Shown here in pieces: positions 1-5,560 of a stretch of 5,720 nt of DNA. A program made the position numbers and the translations under genes. Source of the DNA: Acidimicrobiia bacterium (GTDB taxonomy: Bacteria; Actinomycetota; Acidimicrobiia; Acidimicrobiales; AC-14); contig JAFAUA010000156.1 of NCBI GenBank assembly GCA_019243595.1, positions 1 to 5,720 of the forward strand, given 5' to 3'. The notes under the pieces are model-generated. The model did no database searches and was not told where the DNA came from. It was given only the letters and a program-made list of their open reading frames with translations. Every line of letters starts with the position of its first letter. Position 1 is the first letter of the stretch.

Positions 1-1
1 C

Positions 2-106
2 AAGGCCATGCTCTGCCAGCCCAGCCAGGTCGAATCACTCCTGAGCTCAATGGGCGAGGATGCCTACTGCCGGTTCCTCGCCGACGAGTCTTTCCGTCTG
101 CCCTAG
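2..106 (+). CDS. C-terminal fragment of an unidentified protein (5' end outside window)
   Basis: An open frame enters from the left edge and runs 34 codons to a TAG at 104-106, ending in residues ADESFRLP. I do not recognise the family, and no motif can be named from so short a tail. The case for coding is codon usage: 28 of the 34 codons end in G or C, as in the confident genes of the window. The stop also falls exactly against the stop of the convergent methyltransferase gene. The two TAG codons share the palindrome CTAG at 103-106, so the genes overlap tail to tail with no room for a terminator between them. It could instead be a chance open frame, since only about 100 bases are visible. 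Confidence 0.5.
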   Translation, partial: KAMLCQPSQVESLLSSMGEDAYCRFLADESFRLP

Positions 107-738
107 CTCTTCACGCCGACGGTGAGGACGGTCGGGATGAGGATCCCGCCCAGGCGGAGGATGCGATTTTGACGCTCGACGGTGAATCCGGCCGCTCGCA
201 CGCGGCCGGCCATCTCGGCGCGCGTCGGCCACCGGGCGGGTTGGCCGATGGCCTTCGAGCCGGCATGGGCGAGCTGCGATGTGGCGGGCACGCGCACGTT
301 GACGAGGGCGACCAGGAGGCGCCCACCGGTCCCCAGCACGCGATGGAACTCTCGCAGGGCGGCGTCGGGGTCGGGGAACCAGTGGAACGACTCGGTCGAG
401 GTGACGGCATCGAAGTGTCCGTCGGCAAACGGCAGGGCGGTGGCGTCACCCTGGAGCCACCTCACGGCGCGCGTCCGCGCCGACGCCTGTTCGAGCATCC
501 CCGCCGAGAAGTCGCACCCGGCGACGACCTCGGGCTGCAGCTCGCGGCGCAGTCGATCGGTGAGATCGCCGGTGCCGCAGCCGACGTCGAGGATGCGCCG
601 AGCCGGGCGGTGCCGGAGCTCGCCGAGCACGGCATCGTGCACGGGGTGGTAGATCGCCGCCTGTACCGGGGCCAGGTCGTAGACGCGGGACCAGATGTCG
701 AAGAACCCCCGCTGCGGTCCGTCTCCGGTCTCGGCCAC
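103..738 (-). CDS. Class I SAM-dependent methyltransferase (Methyltransf_11/UbiE-like)
   Basis: A 211-residue protein with a Rossmann-type methyltransferase core. Motif I is ILDVGCGTGDLT at residues 49-60 (SAM-binding glycines). The acidic end of the second strand is D76 in the VAGCDFS stretch. The G97-D98 pair in LQGDATALPF is the usual adenine-contacting region, and a strand near 141-146 (LLVALV) follows the HRVLGTGG turn typical of the family. There is no signal peptide or membrane segment, so it is probably cytoplasmic. The substrate cannot be read from sequence; small molecules are common in this group, but protein or nucleic acid is possible. The start is GTG at 738, the only ATG/GTG/TTG between the upstream in-frame TAA and motif I, with no convincing Shine-Dalgarno. 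It begins 12 nt after the exonuclease/GIY-YIG stop, suggesting co-transcription and perhaps coupled translation. Fold assignment is secure; the role is not. Confidence 0.93.
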   Translation of the reverse strand: MAETGDGPQRGFFDIWSRVYDLAPVQAAIYHPVHDAVLGELRHRPARRILDVGCGTGDLTDRLRRELQPEVVAGCDFSAGMLEQASARTRAVRWLQGDATALPFADGHFDAVTSTESFHWFPDPDAALREFHRVLGTGGRLLVALVNVRVPATSQLAHAGSKAIGQPARWPTRAEMAGRVRAAGFTVERQNRILRLGGILIPTVLTVGVKS

Positions 739-750
739 CGGGTGCGGAAC

Positions 751-2370
751 TTACTTGCGGGGCCGGGGCTCGTAGGACGGGAGGCGGGGGAGGGGTGATG
801 CCAGCTCGCCGTCGCAGGCCACCAGCCGCAAGCGAGACGCCTCGGCGTCGAGCCAGGCGGCCACGCAGCTGACCTCGTCGGCGAGCTCGCGAGGGATCGG
901 GCCGTCGTCGGTGGCGTCGACCGCGTCGTCGGTGGCGAACAGTGGGCCGTCGAGCAGGCGGCCGGCGCCCAGCACGAGGCGGCGACCCTCGGCGTCTTCG
1001 ACCTCGAGGCGGCCGCTGCGCCGCAGGCTCTCGAGGCGGCGCTGCCGGGCCAGGGCGCGCGCCAGCGCCGCAGCCCGGTCACGCGTGTCGGCGGCTTCTT
1101 CGAAGCGCTCGGCGGTGGCGAGCAGCTGCATGCGGTCGGCGAGCGGATCGAGCAGCAGGGAGGGATCGGTCGTAAGTCCCCGCACCAAGCGCTGTACGAC
1201 GTTGCGGTACTCGATGTCGGACACCTGCCCCGAGCAGGGGCACAGACTCACCCCCAACTGCGCCGGCGCGCACGGCGCCGAACGCGGCTGGCGGGGCGGC
1301 TTGGCCGTGCAGCGGCGGATGGGTGCCGCGGTCTCGATCGCCTCGGCGAGCAGGCGGGCGGCACCGGTCGAGGGGAGCGGCCCGAGGTACAGGGCACCGT
1401 CGCCCTTGCGGACCTTGCGCACCACCGACAGGCGGGGGAACCGCTCGTCGAGCGTCAGCTTCAAATAGGCGTAGCGCCGCCAGGTCTTCGACCGCTTGTT
1501 GAACGGCGGCATGTACTGATGGATGAGCCTGACCTCGAGCACGGCCGCCTCGAGGGGCCCGGCGCAGACGATGTGGTCGATCGACTCCACCTCGCGCAGC
1601 AGCTGGTTGACCTTGCGGCGCTGCTCGCTGGAGAAGTAGGAGCGCACCCGGGCGCGCAGGTTGGTGGCCTTGCCGACGTACAGCACACGGGCGCCGCGGC
1701 CTCGGAAGAGGTACACGCCCGGGCGACGAGGCAGCCGCGTCGTCAGCCGCAGTTTGCCGAGCTCGGGGTGGCCCTGGATCGTCGGCAGCAGCAGCAGGTC
1801 GTCGAGGCCGAGCACGCCGAGGCTGCCGGCGCGCTCGAGGAGGGTGTGCAGGAGCTCGCCGGTGGCGAGGGCGTCGTCGAGCGCCCGGTGCGTGGGGCGG
1901 TGGCCGAGGCGCAGCCGCGACGCCAGCGTTGACAGGCGGTGGTCCGGTACTTCGTCCTGCAGCAGCCGCCGGGCGAGGGCGCAGGTGTCGACGAAGCGGT
2001 TGCTCAGCCGCGGCCGGCCGGCACGCGCCAGCGACGCGTTGAGGAACCCGAGGTCGTAGCGCACGTTGTGGCCGACGACGACGGCGTCGCCGAGGAACTC
2101 CAGGAAGCTCGGTAGCACTTCGTCGATGCGCGGCGCGGGCAGAACCATCGCTTCGGTGATGCCGGTGAGGACGATGATCTCGGGCGGAATCGACACCCCG
2201 GGGTTGACCAAGGTCTGCAGGGTGCCAAGGCACTCGCCGCCCCGAAGCTTGACGGCCCCGATCTCGGTGATGGCGCCGTCGAGCGCCGACGCGCCGGTCG
2301 TCTCCACGTCGACGACGCAGAATGTCGTCTCGCTGAGGGGCACCCCCAAGTCATCGAACGACCGCTGCAC
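751..2370 (-). CDS. DEDDh 3'-5' exonuclease fused to UvrC-like GIY-YIG endonuclease (Cho-like repair nuclease)
   Basis: A 539-residue two-nuclease fusion. Residues about 15-180 form a DNA polymerase III epsilon-like DEDDh exonuclease: D21 and E23 in DVETTG, N102-x3-D106 in GHNVRYD, and H161-x4-D166 in THRALDDA, so all metal ligands are present. Residues about 212-295 form a UvrC-type GIY-YIG domain: GVY at 218-220, YVGKA at 231-235, the catalytic-type R241, E279 and N291. A UvrC-like linker follows with cysteines C354, C367, C377 and C379, then a UVR-like stretch near 421-432 (ERFEEAADTRDR). The UvrC RNase H-fold and helix-hairpin-helix domains are absent, as in E. coli Cho. The family is known in Actinobacteria and is expected to act in nucleotide excision repair or related DNA processing. 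GTG 2370 is preferred because the frame closes upstream at a TGA with no other start and it lies directly after a promoter with a LexA-like operator. No symbol is given, since this is not a plain uvrC or cho. Confidence 0.95.
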   Translation of the reverse strand: MQRSFDDLGVPLSETTFCVVDVETTGASALDGAITEIGAVKLRGGECLGTLQTLVNPGVSIPPEIIVLTGITEAMVLPAPRIDEVLPSFLEFLGDAVVVGHNVRYDLGFLNASLARAGRPRLSNRFVDTCALARRLLQDEVPDHRLSTLASRLRLGHRPTHRALDDALATGELLHTLLERAGSLGVLGLDDLLLLPTIQGHPELGKLRLTTRLPRRPGVYLFRGRGARVLYVGKATNLRARVRSYFSSEQRRKVNQLLREVESIDHIVCAGPLEAAVLEVRLIHQYMPPFNKRSKTWRRYAYLKLTLDERFPRLSVVRKVRKGDGALYLGPLPSTGAARLLAEAIETAAPIRRCTAKPPRQPRSAPCAPAQLGVSLCPCSGQVSDIEYRNVVQRLVRGLTTDPSLLLDPLADRMQLLATAERFEEAADTRDRAAALARALARQRRLESLRRSGRLEVEDAEGRRLVLGAGRLLDGPLFATDDAVDATDDGPIPRELADEVSCVAAWLDAEASRLRLVACDGELASPLPRLPSYEPRPRK

Positions 2371-2378
2371 GCCGCCAG

Positions 2379-2407
2379 ATCGTAGGCGAACATGTGTTCG
2401 ATGTCGA
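2379..2407 (-). promoter_or_regulatory. Candidate SOS promoter of the exonuclease/GIY-YIG gene
   Basis: Read on the minus strand, TCGACA (2407-2402) differs at one base from the -35 consensus TTGACA. A spacer of exactly 17 nt (2401-2385) leads to TACGAT (2384-2379), which fits the actinobacterial TANNNT -10. Transcription would begin about 7 nt further on, near 2372-2371, giving an essentially leaderless mRNA at GTG 2370. That agrees with the absence of a good Shine-Dalgarno there. The whole element lies in the 43-bp gap after the DUF885 stop, so the nuclease and methyltransferase genes can be transcribed independently of the upstream gene. Confidence 0.7.
2386..2401 (-). promoter_or_regulatory. 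LexA-binding (SOS) box
   Basis: The minus strand reads TCGAACACATGTTCGC, matching the actinobacterial/Gram-positive SOS box TCGAAC-N4-GTTCGA except at the last base. The inner palindrome CGAAC/GTTCG is perfect. It fills the spacer between the putative -35 and -10, where bound LexA would block RNA polymerase. It ends 15 nt before the GTG of a DNA-repair-type nuclease gene, which makes a chance match unlikely. LexA itself is not in the window, so regulation is inferred from operator sequence and position. Confidence 0.82.
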
Positions 2408-2413
2408 GGACTT

Positions 2414-3913
2414 TTACAAACCCAACCCAGATGCCATCAGGCCCAGAGGCGGGGCGCCGAGGTCGAGGAGCTCCTTGTGGAAGCGGGGGAGCGAGAACTC
2501 CGAGCCCCACGCGGCTCGGGCCTTCTCGCGCAGCTTGAGGATCTCGAGCTTGCCCCACGTGTACCGGCCGTAGGTGGGATCGAATGTGGCCCGGTTTGCC
2601 TCGCTGCGCGCCGCCGGACCCTGTAGGTAGGCGTCCTGCTCGAAGCGCTGGGTGGCCTCGTCGATCGTCATCTCGCTGGTGTGCACGCCGATGGAGACAG
2701 CCAGCCTGGTGACCCGCACGAGGGCTTCGATGGCGACCCCCGCCCGGAAGCGCGGGTCGTCGGCGCGGAAGCCCTCCTCGACGCACAGCTGCTCGCAGTA
2801 GTGGGCCCAGCCCTCGATGAACGACACCGACATCAGCGCCTTGCGTACGTCGCCCGCGACCCGCCGCATGACGCGGCCGTGGGCGAAGTGGCCGGGCGCC
2901 ACCTCGTGCACGGTGATGGCGGGCAGCGTGGTGCGATTGAACGCCTCCAGCCACTCCTCCTGCTGGCGCACCGGCCACGTCGGTTCCGGCGGGGTGATGT
3001 GGTACCAACTCGGGGCGTCGGGCTCGTACGGACCGGCCCACGACATCATGGCGAATGCCCACCGGCGGGCCGGTGGTGTCGGCCCGACCAGGCACTCGCC
3101 GTCGAGGCCCGGGACGAGATTGCGCTCGTGCGTGAAGGCCACGGCCTCTTCGACCTGGTGGCGTGCTTCGTCGACGACGCCATCGGCGTCGGGGTGGTCG
3201 GCGAGCAGCGAAGCGACAACGTCGGCGACGGGCGCGCCCGGGCGGATGAGGGCGCAGGCCTCCTCGAGGTCACTTGTGAGGCGGTCCCGCTCTTCGTCGG
3301 CCTGGCGCTTCAGTGCTGCGAGGTCGACATCGATGCCCTCGCCGCTGCTCAACAGGCGCGCGAGGCCTTCTTCGCCAATGGCCGGATCGGGCTCGCCGTC
3401 GGTGGCCGCCGTCTGGACGTGGGCGACGAGCCTCCGGTGGGCCGCCAGCGCGTCGGCTTCGGTCGGGTCGTTGTCGTCGAGGCCGCTCGCCAGGCCGGCG
3501 ACCGCCTCCACCAGCCCGGCGGCGGTGGGCCGAGACACCTGGTCGAGCGACTGCAGCGCCATTTCGACGGCGGCCGGCCACGCCCCAAGATGGCGGCGGC
3601 GCGCCTCGGTGCGCTCCTCGGCTGGCGCGTACTCCCGCTCGTAGACCGAGAGGTCCATGTTGTCGAGGTGCACGAGGGGATTGGTGCGGTGGTCCTCGAG
3701 CTCGCCGAAGCTCACGCGCAGCATCTCTTCGAACGCCGCCAGGTGGGCCTCGTCGTGGTCGGCGGGCGCAGATGGCGACGAGAGGGCCGCGAGCCCGGCC
3801 TGCACGCCGTCGGGCGACAGATCCTGGATGGCGCCGTCGTACTCGTGCAGGCCCGCGTTCTCCCGCATCGAGGGGATCATCAGATCGCACACGGCCCGGA
3901 GGCGGGGCTCCAT
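2414..3913 (-). CDS. DUF885 family protein, HExxxGH zinc-metallopeptidase-like
   Basis: A 499-residue protein of the DUF885 family. The key signature is HEVAPGH at 336-342 (H336, E337, H342), a gluzincin-like zinc site, followed by SFIEGWAHYCEQ at 364-375. There E367 or E374 is the likely further ligand, matching the EGWALY-type block usual in the family. The N-terminus carries the typical GLHEYDGAIQDLSP region (21-34) and the middle is helical and rich in charged residues. There is no signal peptide or transmembrane segment, so a cytoplasmic location is likely. Length is slightly below the 550-600 usual for the family, but both ends look family-like, so I see no truncation. The start is ATG 3913 with no clear Shine-Dalgarno; a TACCCT -10-like hexamer 12 nt upstream suggests a short-leader transcript. 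Substrate unknown; peptidase activity is inferred from the motif. It is divergent from the zinc-ribbon gene. Confidence 0.92.
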   Translation of the reverse strand: MEPRLRAVCDLMIPSMRENAGLHEYDGAIQDLSPDGVQAGLAALSSPSAPADHDEAHLAAFEEMLRVSFGELEDHRTNPLVHLDNMDLSVYEREYAPAEERTEARRRHLGAWPAAVEMALQSLDQVSRPTAAGLVEAVAGLASGLDDNDPTEADALAAHRRLVAHVQTAATDGEPDPAIGEEGLARLLSSGEGIDVDLAALKRQADEERDRLTSDLEEACALIRPGAPVADVVASLLADHPDADGVVDEARHQVEEAVAFTHERNLVPGLDGECLVGPTPPARRWAFAMMSWAGPYEPDAPSWYHITPPEPTWPVRQQEEWLEAFNRTTLPAITVHEVAPGHFAHGRVMRRVAGDVRKALMSVSFIEGWAHYCEQLCVEEGFRADDPRFRAGVAIEALVRVTRLAVSIGVHTSEMTIDEATQRFEQDAYLQGPAARSEANRATFDPTYGRYTWGKLEILKLREKARAAWGSEFSLPRFHKELLDLGAPPLGLMASGLGL

Positions 3914-3924
3914 CGAGCGGACAT

Positions 3925-3931
3925 TAGGGTA
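3925..3931. promoter_or_regulatory. Possible shared -10 element for divergent promoters
   Basis: The 26-bp gap between the DUF885 start (ATG at 3913, minus) and the zinc-ribbon start (GTG at 3940, plus) contains TAGGGTA. Plus-strand TAGGGT (3925-3930) and minus-strand TACCCT (3931-3926) both fit TANNNT. Each would place a start site a few nt before its gene's start codon, giving leaderless or very short-leader mRNAs. No convincing -35 was found on either side, so this rests on hexamers and spacing alone. Confidence 0.4.
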
Positions 3932-3939
3932 AGGGCGCC

Positions 3940-4167
3940 GTGACGACTCGCTACCGCTGCGCCGCGTGCGGCAACCTCACCCGCTTCGACGTCACCATCA
4001 CGAGGCGGACGCGCGCCTTCCACCACTACTCGATCGGCGGTGACCTGACCGTCGAGGACGAGGAGGTGCTGGCCGAGACCGTCGAGGAGGTGGCCTGTCG
4101 CTGGTGCGGGTCGGGAGCCTCGGTCGAGCAGGTCGAGGTCTCTGAGGCGGACGCCGCGGAGGGCTGA
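3940..4167 (+). CDS. Small double-CxxC zinc-ribbon protein of unknown function
   Basis: A 75-residue acidic protein with two CxxC knuckles: C7-x2-C10 (CAAC) and C53-x2-C56 (CRWC), 42 residues apart, each followed by glycine. This is the pattern of a zinc ribbon. Between them lies a segment with T21-R-R-T-R and FHHYSIGGDL (27-36), followed by an acidic stretch (VEDEEVLAETVEEV). Such proteins often bind nucleic acid or a protein partner, but nothing here fixes the role. The start is GTG 3940; AAGGG at 3931-3935 could act as a weak ribosome site, and a TAGGGT -10-like hexamer 9 nt upstream would allow leaderless translation. An open frame also exists on the opposite strand, but the cysteine arrangement and the fit between two promoter-like elements favour this one. 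The TGA at 4165-4167 directly abuts the target duplication of an insertion sequence. Confidence 0.82.
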   Translation: MTTRYRCAACGNLTRFDVTITRRTRAFHHYSIGGDLTVEDEEVLAETVEEVACRWCGSGASVEQVEVSEADAAEG

Positions 4168-4175
4168 AGTTCCTG
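4168..4175 (+). repeat. Left copy of 8-bp target-site duplication
   Basis: AGTTCCTG immediately left of the IS end, matching AGTTCTTG at 5527-5534 in 7 of 8 bases. Eight bases is the duplication size established for ISL3 elements. It begins on the base after the zinc-ribbon stop codon. Confidence 0.75.
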
Positions 4176-4198
4176 GGCTCTCCGCGATTGGCGGTGGG
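4176..4198 (+). repeat. Left inverted repeat (IRL) of the ISL3 element
   Basis: It begins GGC followed by TCTCCGCGATTGGCGGTGGG (4179-4198). The last 20 bases pair with the right end except at one position (4190, G here against C there). This is the transposase-downstream end. Confidence 0.85.
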
Positions 4199-4210
4199 TG
4201 AGGGCTCACC
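4197..4210. repeat. Short inverted repeat between transposase stop and IRL
   Basis: GGTGAG at 4197-4202 and CTCACC at 4205-4210 form a perfect inverted repeat two bases apart, just after the transposase stop and touching IRL. In RNA it would form at most 5 pairs with a 4-nt loop and has no U tract, so a terminator role is doubtful. Confidence 0.35.
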
Positions 4211-4216
4211 GCTCGG

Positions 4217-5431
4217 TCAGCAACTGCATGTGAGTAAGACCTTCAGACGGTAACGCTGGAGGTTCCGAAAGCCGTAGGAACGCCGCTTCATCACCTTCAC
4301 CTTGTTGGTGACGCCTTCGGCGAAGGCGTTGGTCTGGCGGTCCTCGAAGTGGGCAAGGATCGGCTCGCGCCACCACTGCAGCGTGCGCCACACCGCGTCG
4401 AGCTCGGGAAGCCCAGCAGCGCCGAGATTGTGCTCCCAGACTGCCAACCGACGGGCAGCCTCGGCCCTGTCGTGGGCCTCGTAGATGGCGGCGAAGGCCT
4501 CCTTCATCACCCAGGCGACCGCGACCTTGGGGTGGCGGGAGAACACGACGCCCAGCCCCTCGGCCTGTCTGGCGTTGAGGGTGTGGCGTCGCTTGGCGAA
4601 GGCCCACCGGGCGCCGTAGACGACGGGATCGTTGCGGGGATTGTTCTGGCGAGCGGTGCCGCCGTCTCGGCCTCGGTAATTCTTCTGGTGGCCCGCACGA
4701 GCGCGCACCCGATCGGCGGCACGGTCCACTGAGCGCAGGACGTGGAACTTGTCGGCCACCACCCGGGCCTCGGGGATCGCCTCGATCACGGCCTTGCGGA
4801 ACGGCCAGTGGCAGTCGATCACCACGGTCTCCACGCCCGCCCTGACCGCCGATGGCAGCGAGAACAGCAGCAGCTCCGCAGCGTGCTGGTCACGGCCGTC
4901 GGCGACGGAGATCGCTCGGCGCCCAAGGGGGTCGAACAGCACGGTGTTGAAGCGCAGCCGGCGCCTGAACGCGCTCTCGTCGAGGGCCAGCACTCGGGGC
5001 TGGCCGACAGGGCCCACGGCGCCAGGCGCCCGAGTGTCGAAGGCCTCGACCACCCGGTAGTGGCTCACACCGTGGGCCGAGGCAACCTCGGCGAAGGGCC
5101 GACGGCACGCCTCCTCGAACAGCTGGCGATGGAACCGCTCGGTGACAGAGCGCCGACCGGCCAGGGCCAGGTGACGCTCACGGCTGGTGCGTCCACAGTC
5201 CCGACAGCAGAGACGTCGCTGGTGCCACACGAGCACCGTCGGACGGCCAACGCTGCGATCCCGGATGCGTCGTCGGCAGCGTCCGTGGCCGACTACACCG
5301 ACCGATCCGCAGTGGAAGCAGGCCGTCGGGAACGACGACTCGACGTGCACCTCCAACACGCCATCGATCACCTGCGAGCTCAGCACGTCGAAGTCATCGA
5401 GCTCGAGGGGCAGCTGGATACGCTCGCCCAA
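4217..5431 (-). CDS. ISL3-family DDE transposase
   Basis: A 404-residue transposase counted from TTG 5431. Domains in order: an N-terminal zf-ISL3 zinc ribbon with C38-x2-C41 and C76-x2-C79; a helix-turn-helix region near 95-130 (ERFHRQLFEEACRRP then EVASAHGVSHYRVVEAF); and a DDE catalytic domain. Likely acidic residues are D151 (LALDESAF), D206 (VVIDCHWPF) and E372 (NAFAEGVTNKVK), with the family-typical ADKFHVLRSVDRA at 226-238 and KRRSYGFRNLQRYR near 382-395. Length is normal and no frameshift or internal stop is seen, so it may be active. The frame stays open upstream to 5617, beyond the element's right end, but that cannot be the native start. TTG 5431 follows a perfect AGGAGG by 6 nt and sits where ISL3 proteins normally begin. 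It excises and inserts the flanking element by acting on the inverted ends. Confidence 0.95.
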   Translation of the reverse strand: MGERIQLPLELDDFDVLSSQVIDGVLEVHVESSFPTACFHCGSVGVVGHGRCRRRIRDRSVGRPTVLVWHQRRLCCRDCGRTSRERHLALAGRRSVTERFHRQLFEEACRRPFAEVASAHGVSHYRVVEAFDTRAPGAVGPVGQPRVLALDESAFRRRLRFNTVLFDPLGRRAISVADGRDQHAAELLLFSLPSAVRAGVETVVIDCHWPFRKAVIEAIPEARVVADKFHVLRSVDRAADRVRARAGHQKNYRGRDGGTARQNNPRNDPVVYGARWAFAKRRHTLNARQAEGLGVVFSRHPKVAVAWVMKEAFAAIYEAHDRAEAARRLAVWEHNLGAAGLPELDAVWRTLQWWREPILAHFEDRQTNAFAEGVTNKVKVMKRRSYGFRNLQRYRLKVLLTCSC

Positions 5432-5437
5432 GAGGGG

Positions 5438-5443
5438 CCTCCT
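5438..5443 (-). promoter_or_regulatory. Shine-Dalgarno site that fixes the transposase start
   Basis: The minus strand reads AGGAGG, a full match to the anti-Shine-Dalgarno sequence. It is separated by 6 nt (CCCCTC) from TTG 5431. No other candidate start in the open frame within the element has such a site, so the rare TTG codon is chosen over the longer frame. Confidence 0.85.
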
Positions 5444-5482
5444 TTGTTTGGATTGCTTGGTCGCAAACCGAACGTAGGAAGG

Positions 5483-5501
5483 CCCCCCTTCTCTTGGGGG
5501 G
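5483..5501 (-). other. GC hairpin upstream of the transposase gene
   Basis: Six C (5483-5488), a 7-nt loop and six G (5496-5501) form a perfect 6-bp stem between IRR and the transposase. A -10-like TACGTT (minus, 5476-5471) lies downstream of it. The hairpin would therefore be absent from the element's own mRNA but present in transcripts entering from outside, a layout that in other IS elements limits transposase made from flanking promoters. The -10 call is weak, as no -35 was found. Confidence 0.45.
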
Positions 5502-5503
5502 AT

Positions 5504-5526
5504 CCCACCGCGAATCGCGGAGAAAG
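5504..5526 (-). repeat. Right inverted repeat (IRR) of the ISL3 element
   Basis: Read inward on the minus strand it is CTT followed by TCTCCGCGATTCGCGGTGGG (5523-5504), matching IRL at 19 of the last 20 bases. It contains a perfect palindrome CCGCG-AAT-CGCGG at 5508-5520, which the single mismatch disrupts in IRL. The outermost three bases do not match IRL. Confidence 0.85.
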
Positions 5527-5534
5527 AGTTCTTG
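5527..5534 (+). repeat. Right copy of 8-bp target-site duplication
   Basis: AGTTCTTG directly right of the IS end, 7 of 8 identical to AGTTCCTG at 4168-4175. The single difference may be a later mutation, which would make the insertion not brand new. Confidence 0.75.
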
Positions 5535-5560
5535 TCATACCCCCCTGTCATCATCGAGGT

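Larger units (their letters stand above)
4176..5526 (-). mobile_element. Complete ISL3-family insertion sequence, 1351 bp
   Basis: The element is bounded by 23-bp imperfect inverted ends and flanked by an 8-bp direct repeat with one mismatch. It holds one transposase gene on the minus strand that fills most of its length. The left end begins GGCTCT, as expected for the ISL3 family. A 20-bp core of the inverted repeat (TCTCCGCGATTGGCGGTGGG at the left end) matches the right end at 19 positions, but the outermost three bases differ (GGC at left, CTT at right on the inward-reading strand). Length is within the family's usual 1.2-1.5 kb. Insertion directly after the stop of the zinc-ribbon gene left that gene whole but separated it from the small protein gene at 5561. 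Confidence 0.9.

Noticed and set aside
2681..3943. A 420-codon open frame on the plus strand
   Set aside because: It lies opposite the DUF885 gene, whose HEVAPGH and EGWAHY motifs are unmistakable. Long antisense frames are expected in GC-rich coding DNA.
3880..4209. A 109-codon minus-strand frame opposite the zinc-ribbon gene
   Set aside because: No recognisable motif, and it runs into the DUF885 start and the IS end. The two CxxC pairs on the plus strand are better evidence.
4197..4210. Inverted repeat after the transposase as a rho-independent terminator
   Set aside because: Too short a loop and no T-rich tract follow on either strand.
5534..5551. Two copies of GTCAT (5534-5538 and 5547-5551) as an iteron or operator
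   Set aside because: Five bases twice is within chance, and there is no third copy or symmetry.
5532..5560. A sigma70-type promoter for the small protein starting from TTGTCA
   Set aside because: A 17-nt spacer lands on CGAGGT, which is not a -10. The only CATCAT nearby is 11 nt away, which is too close.
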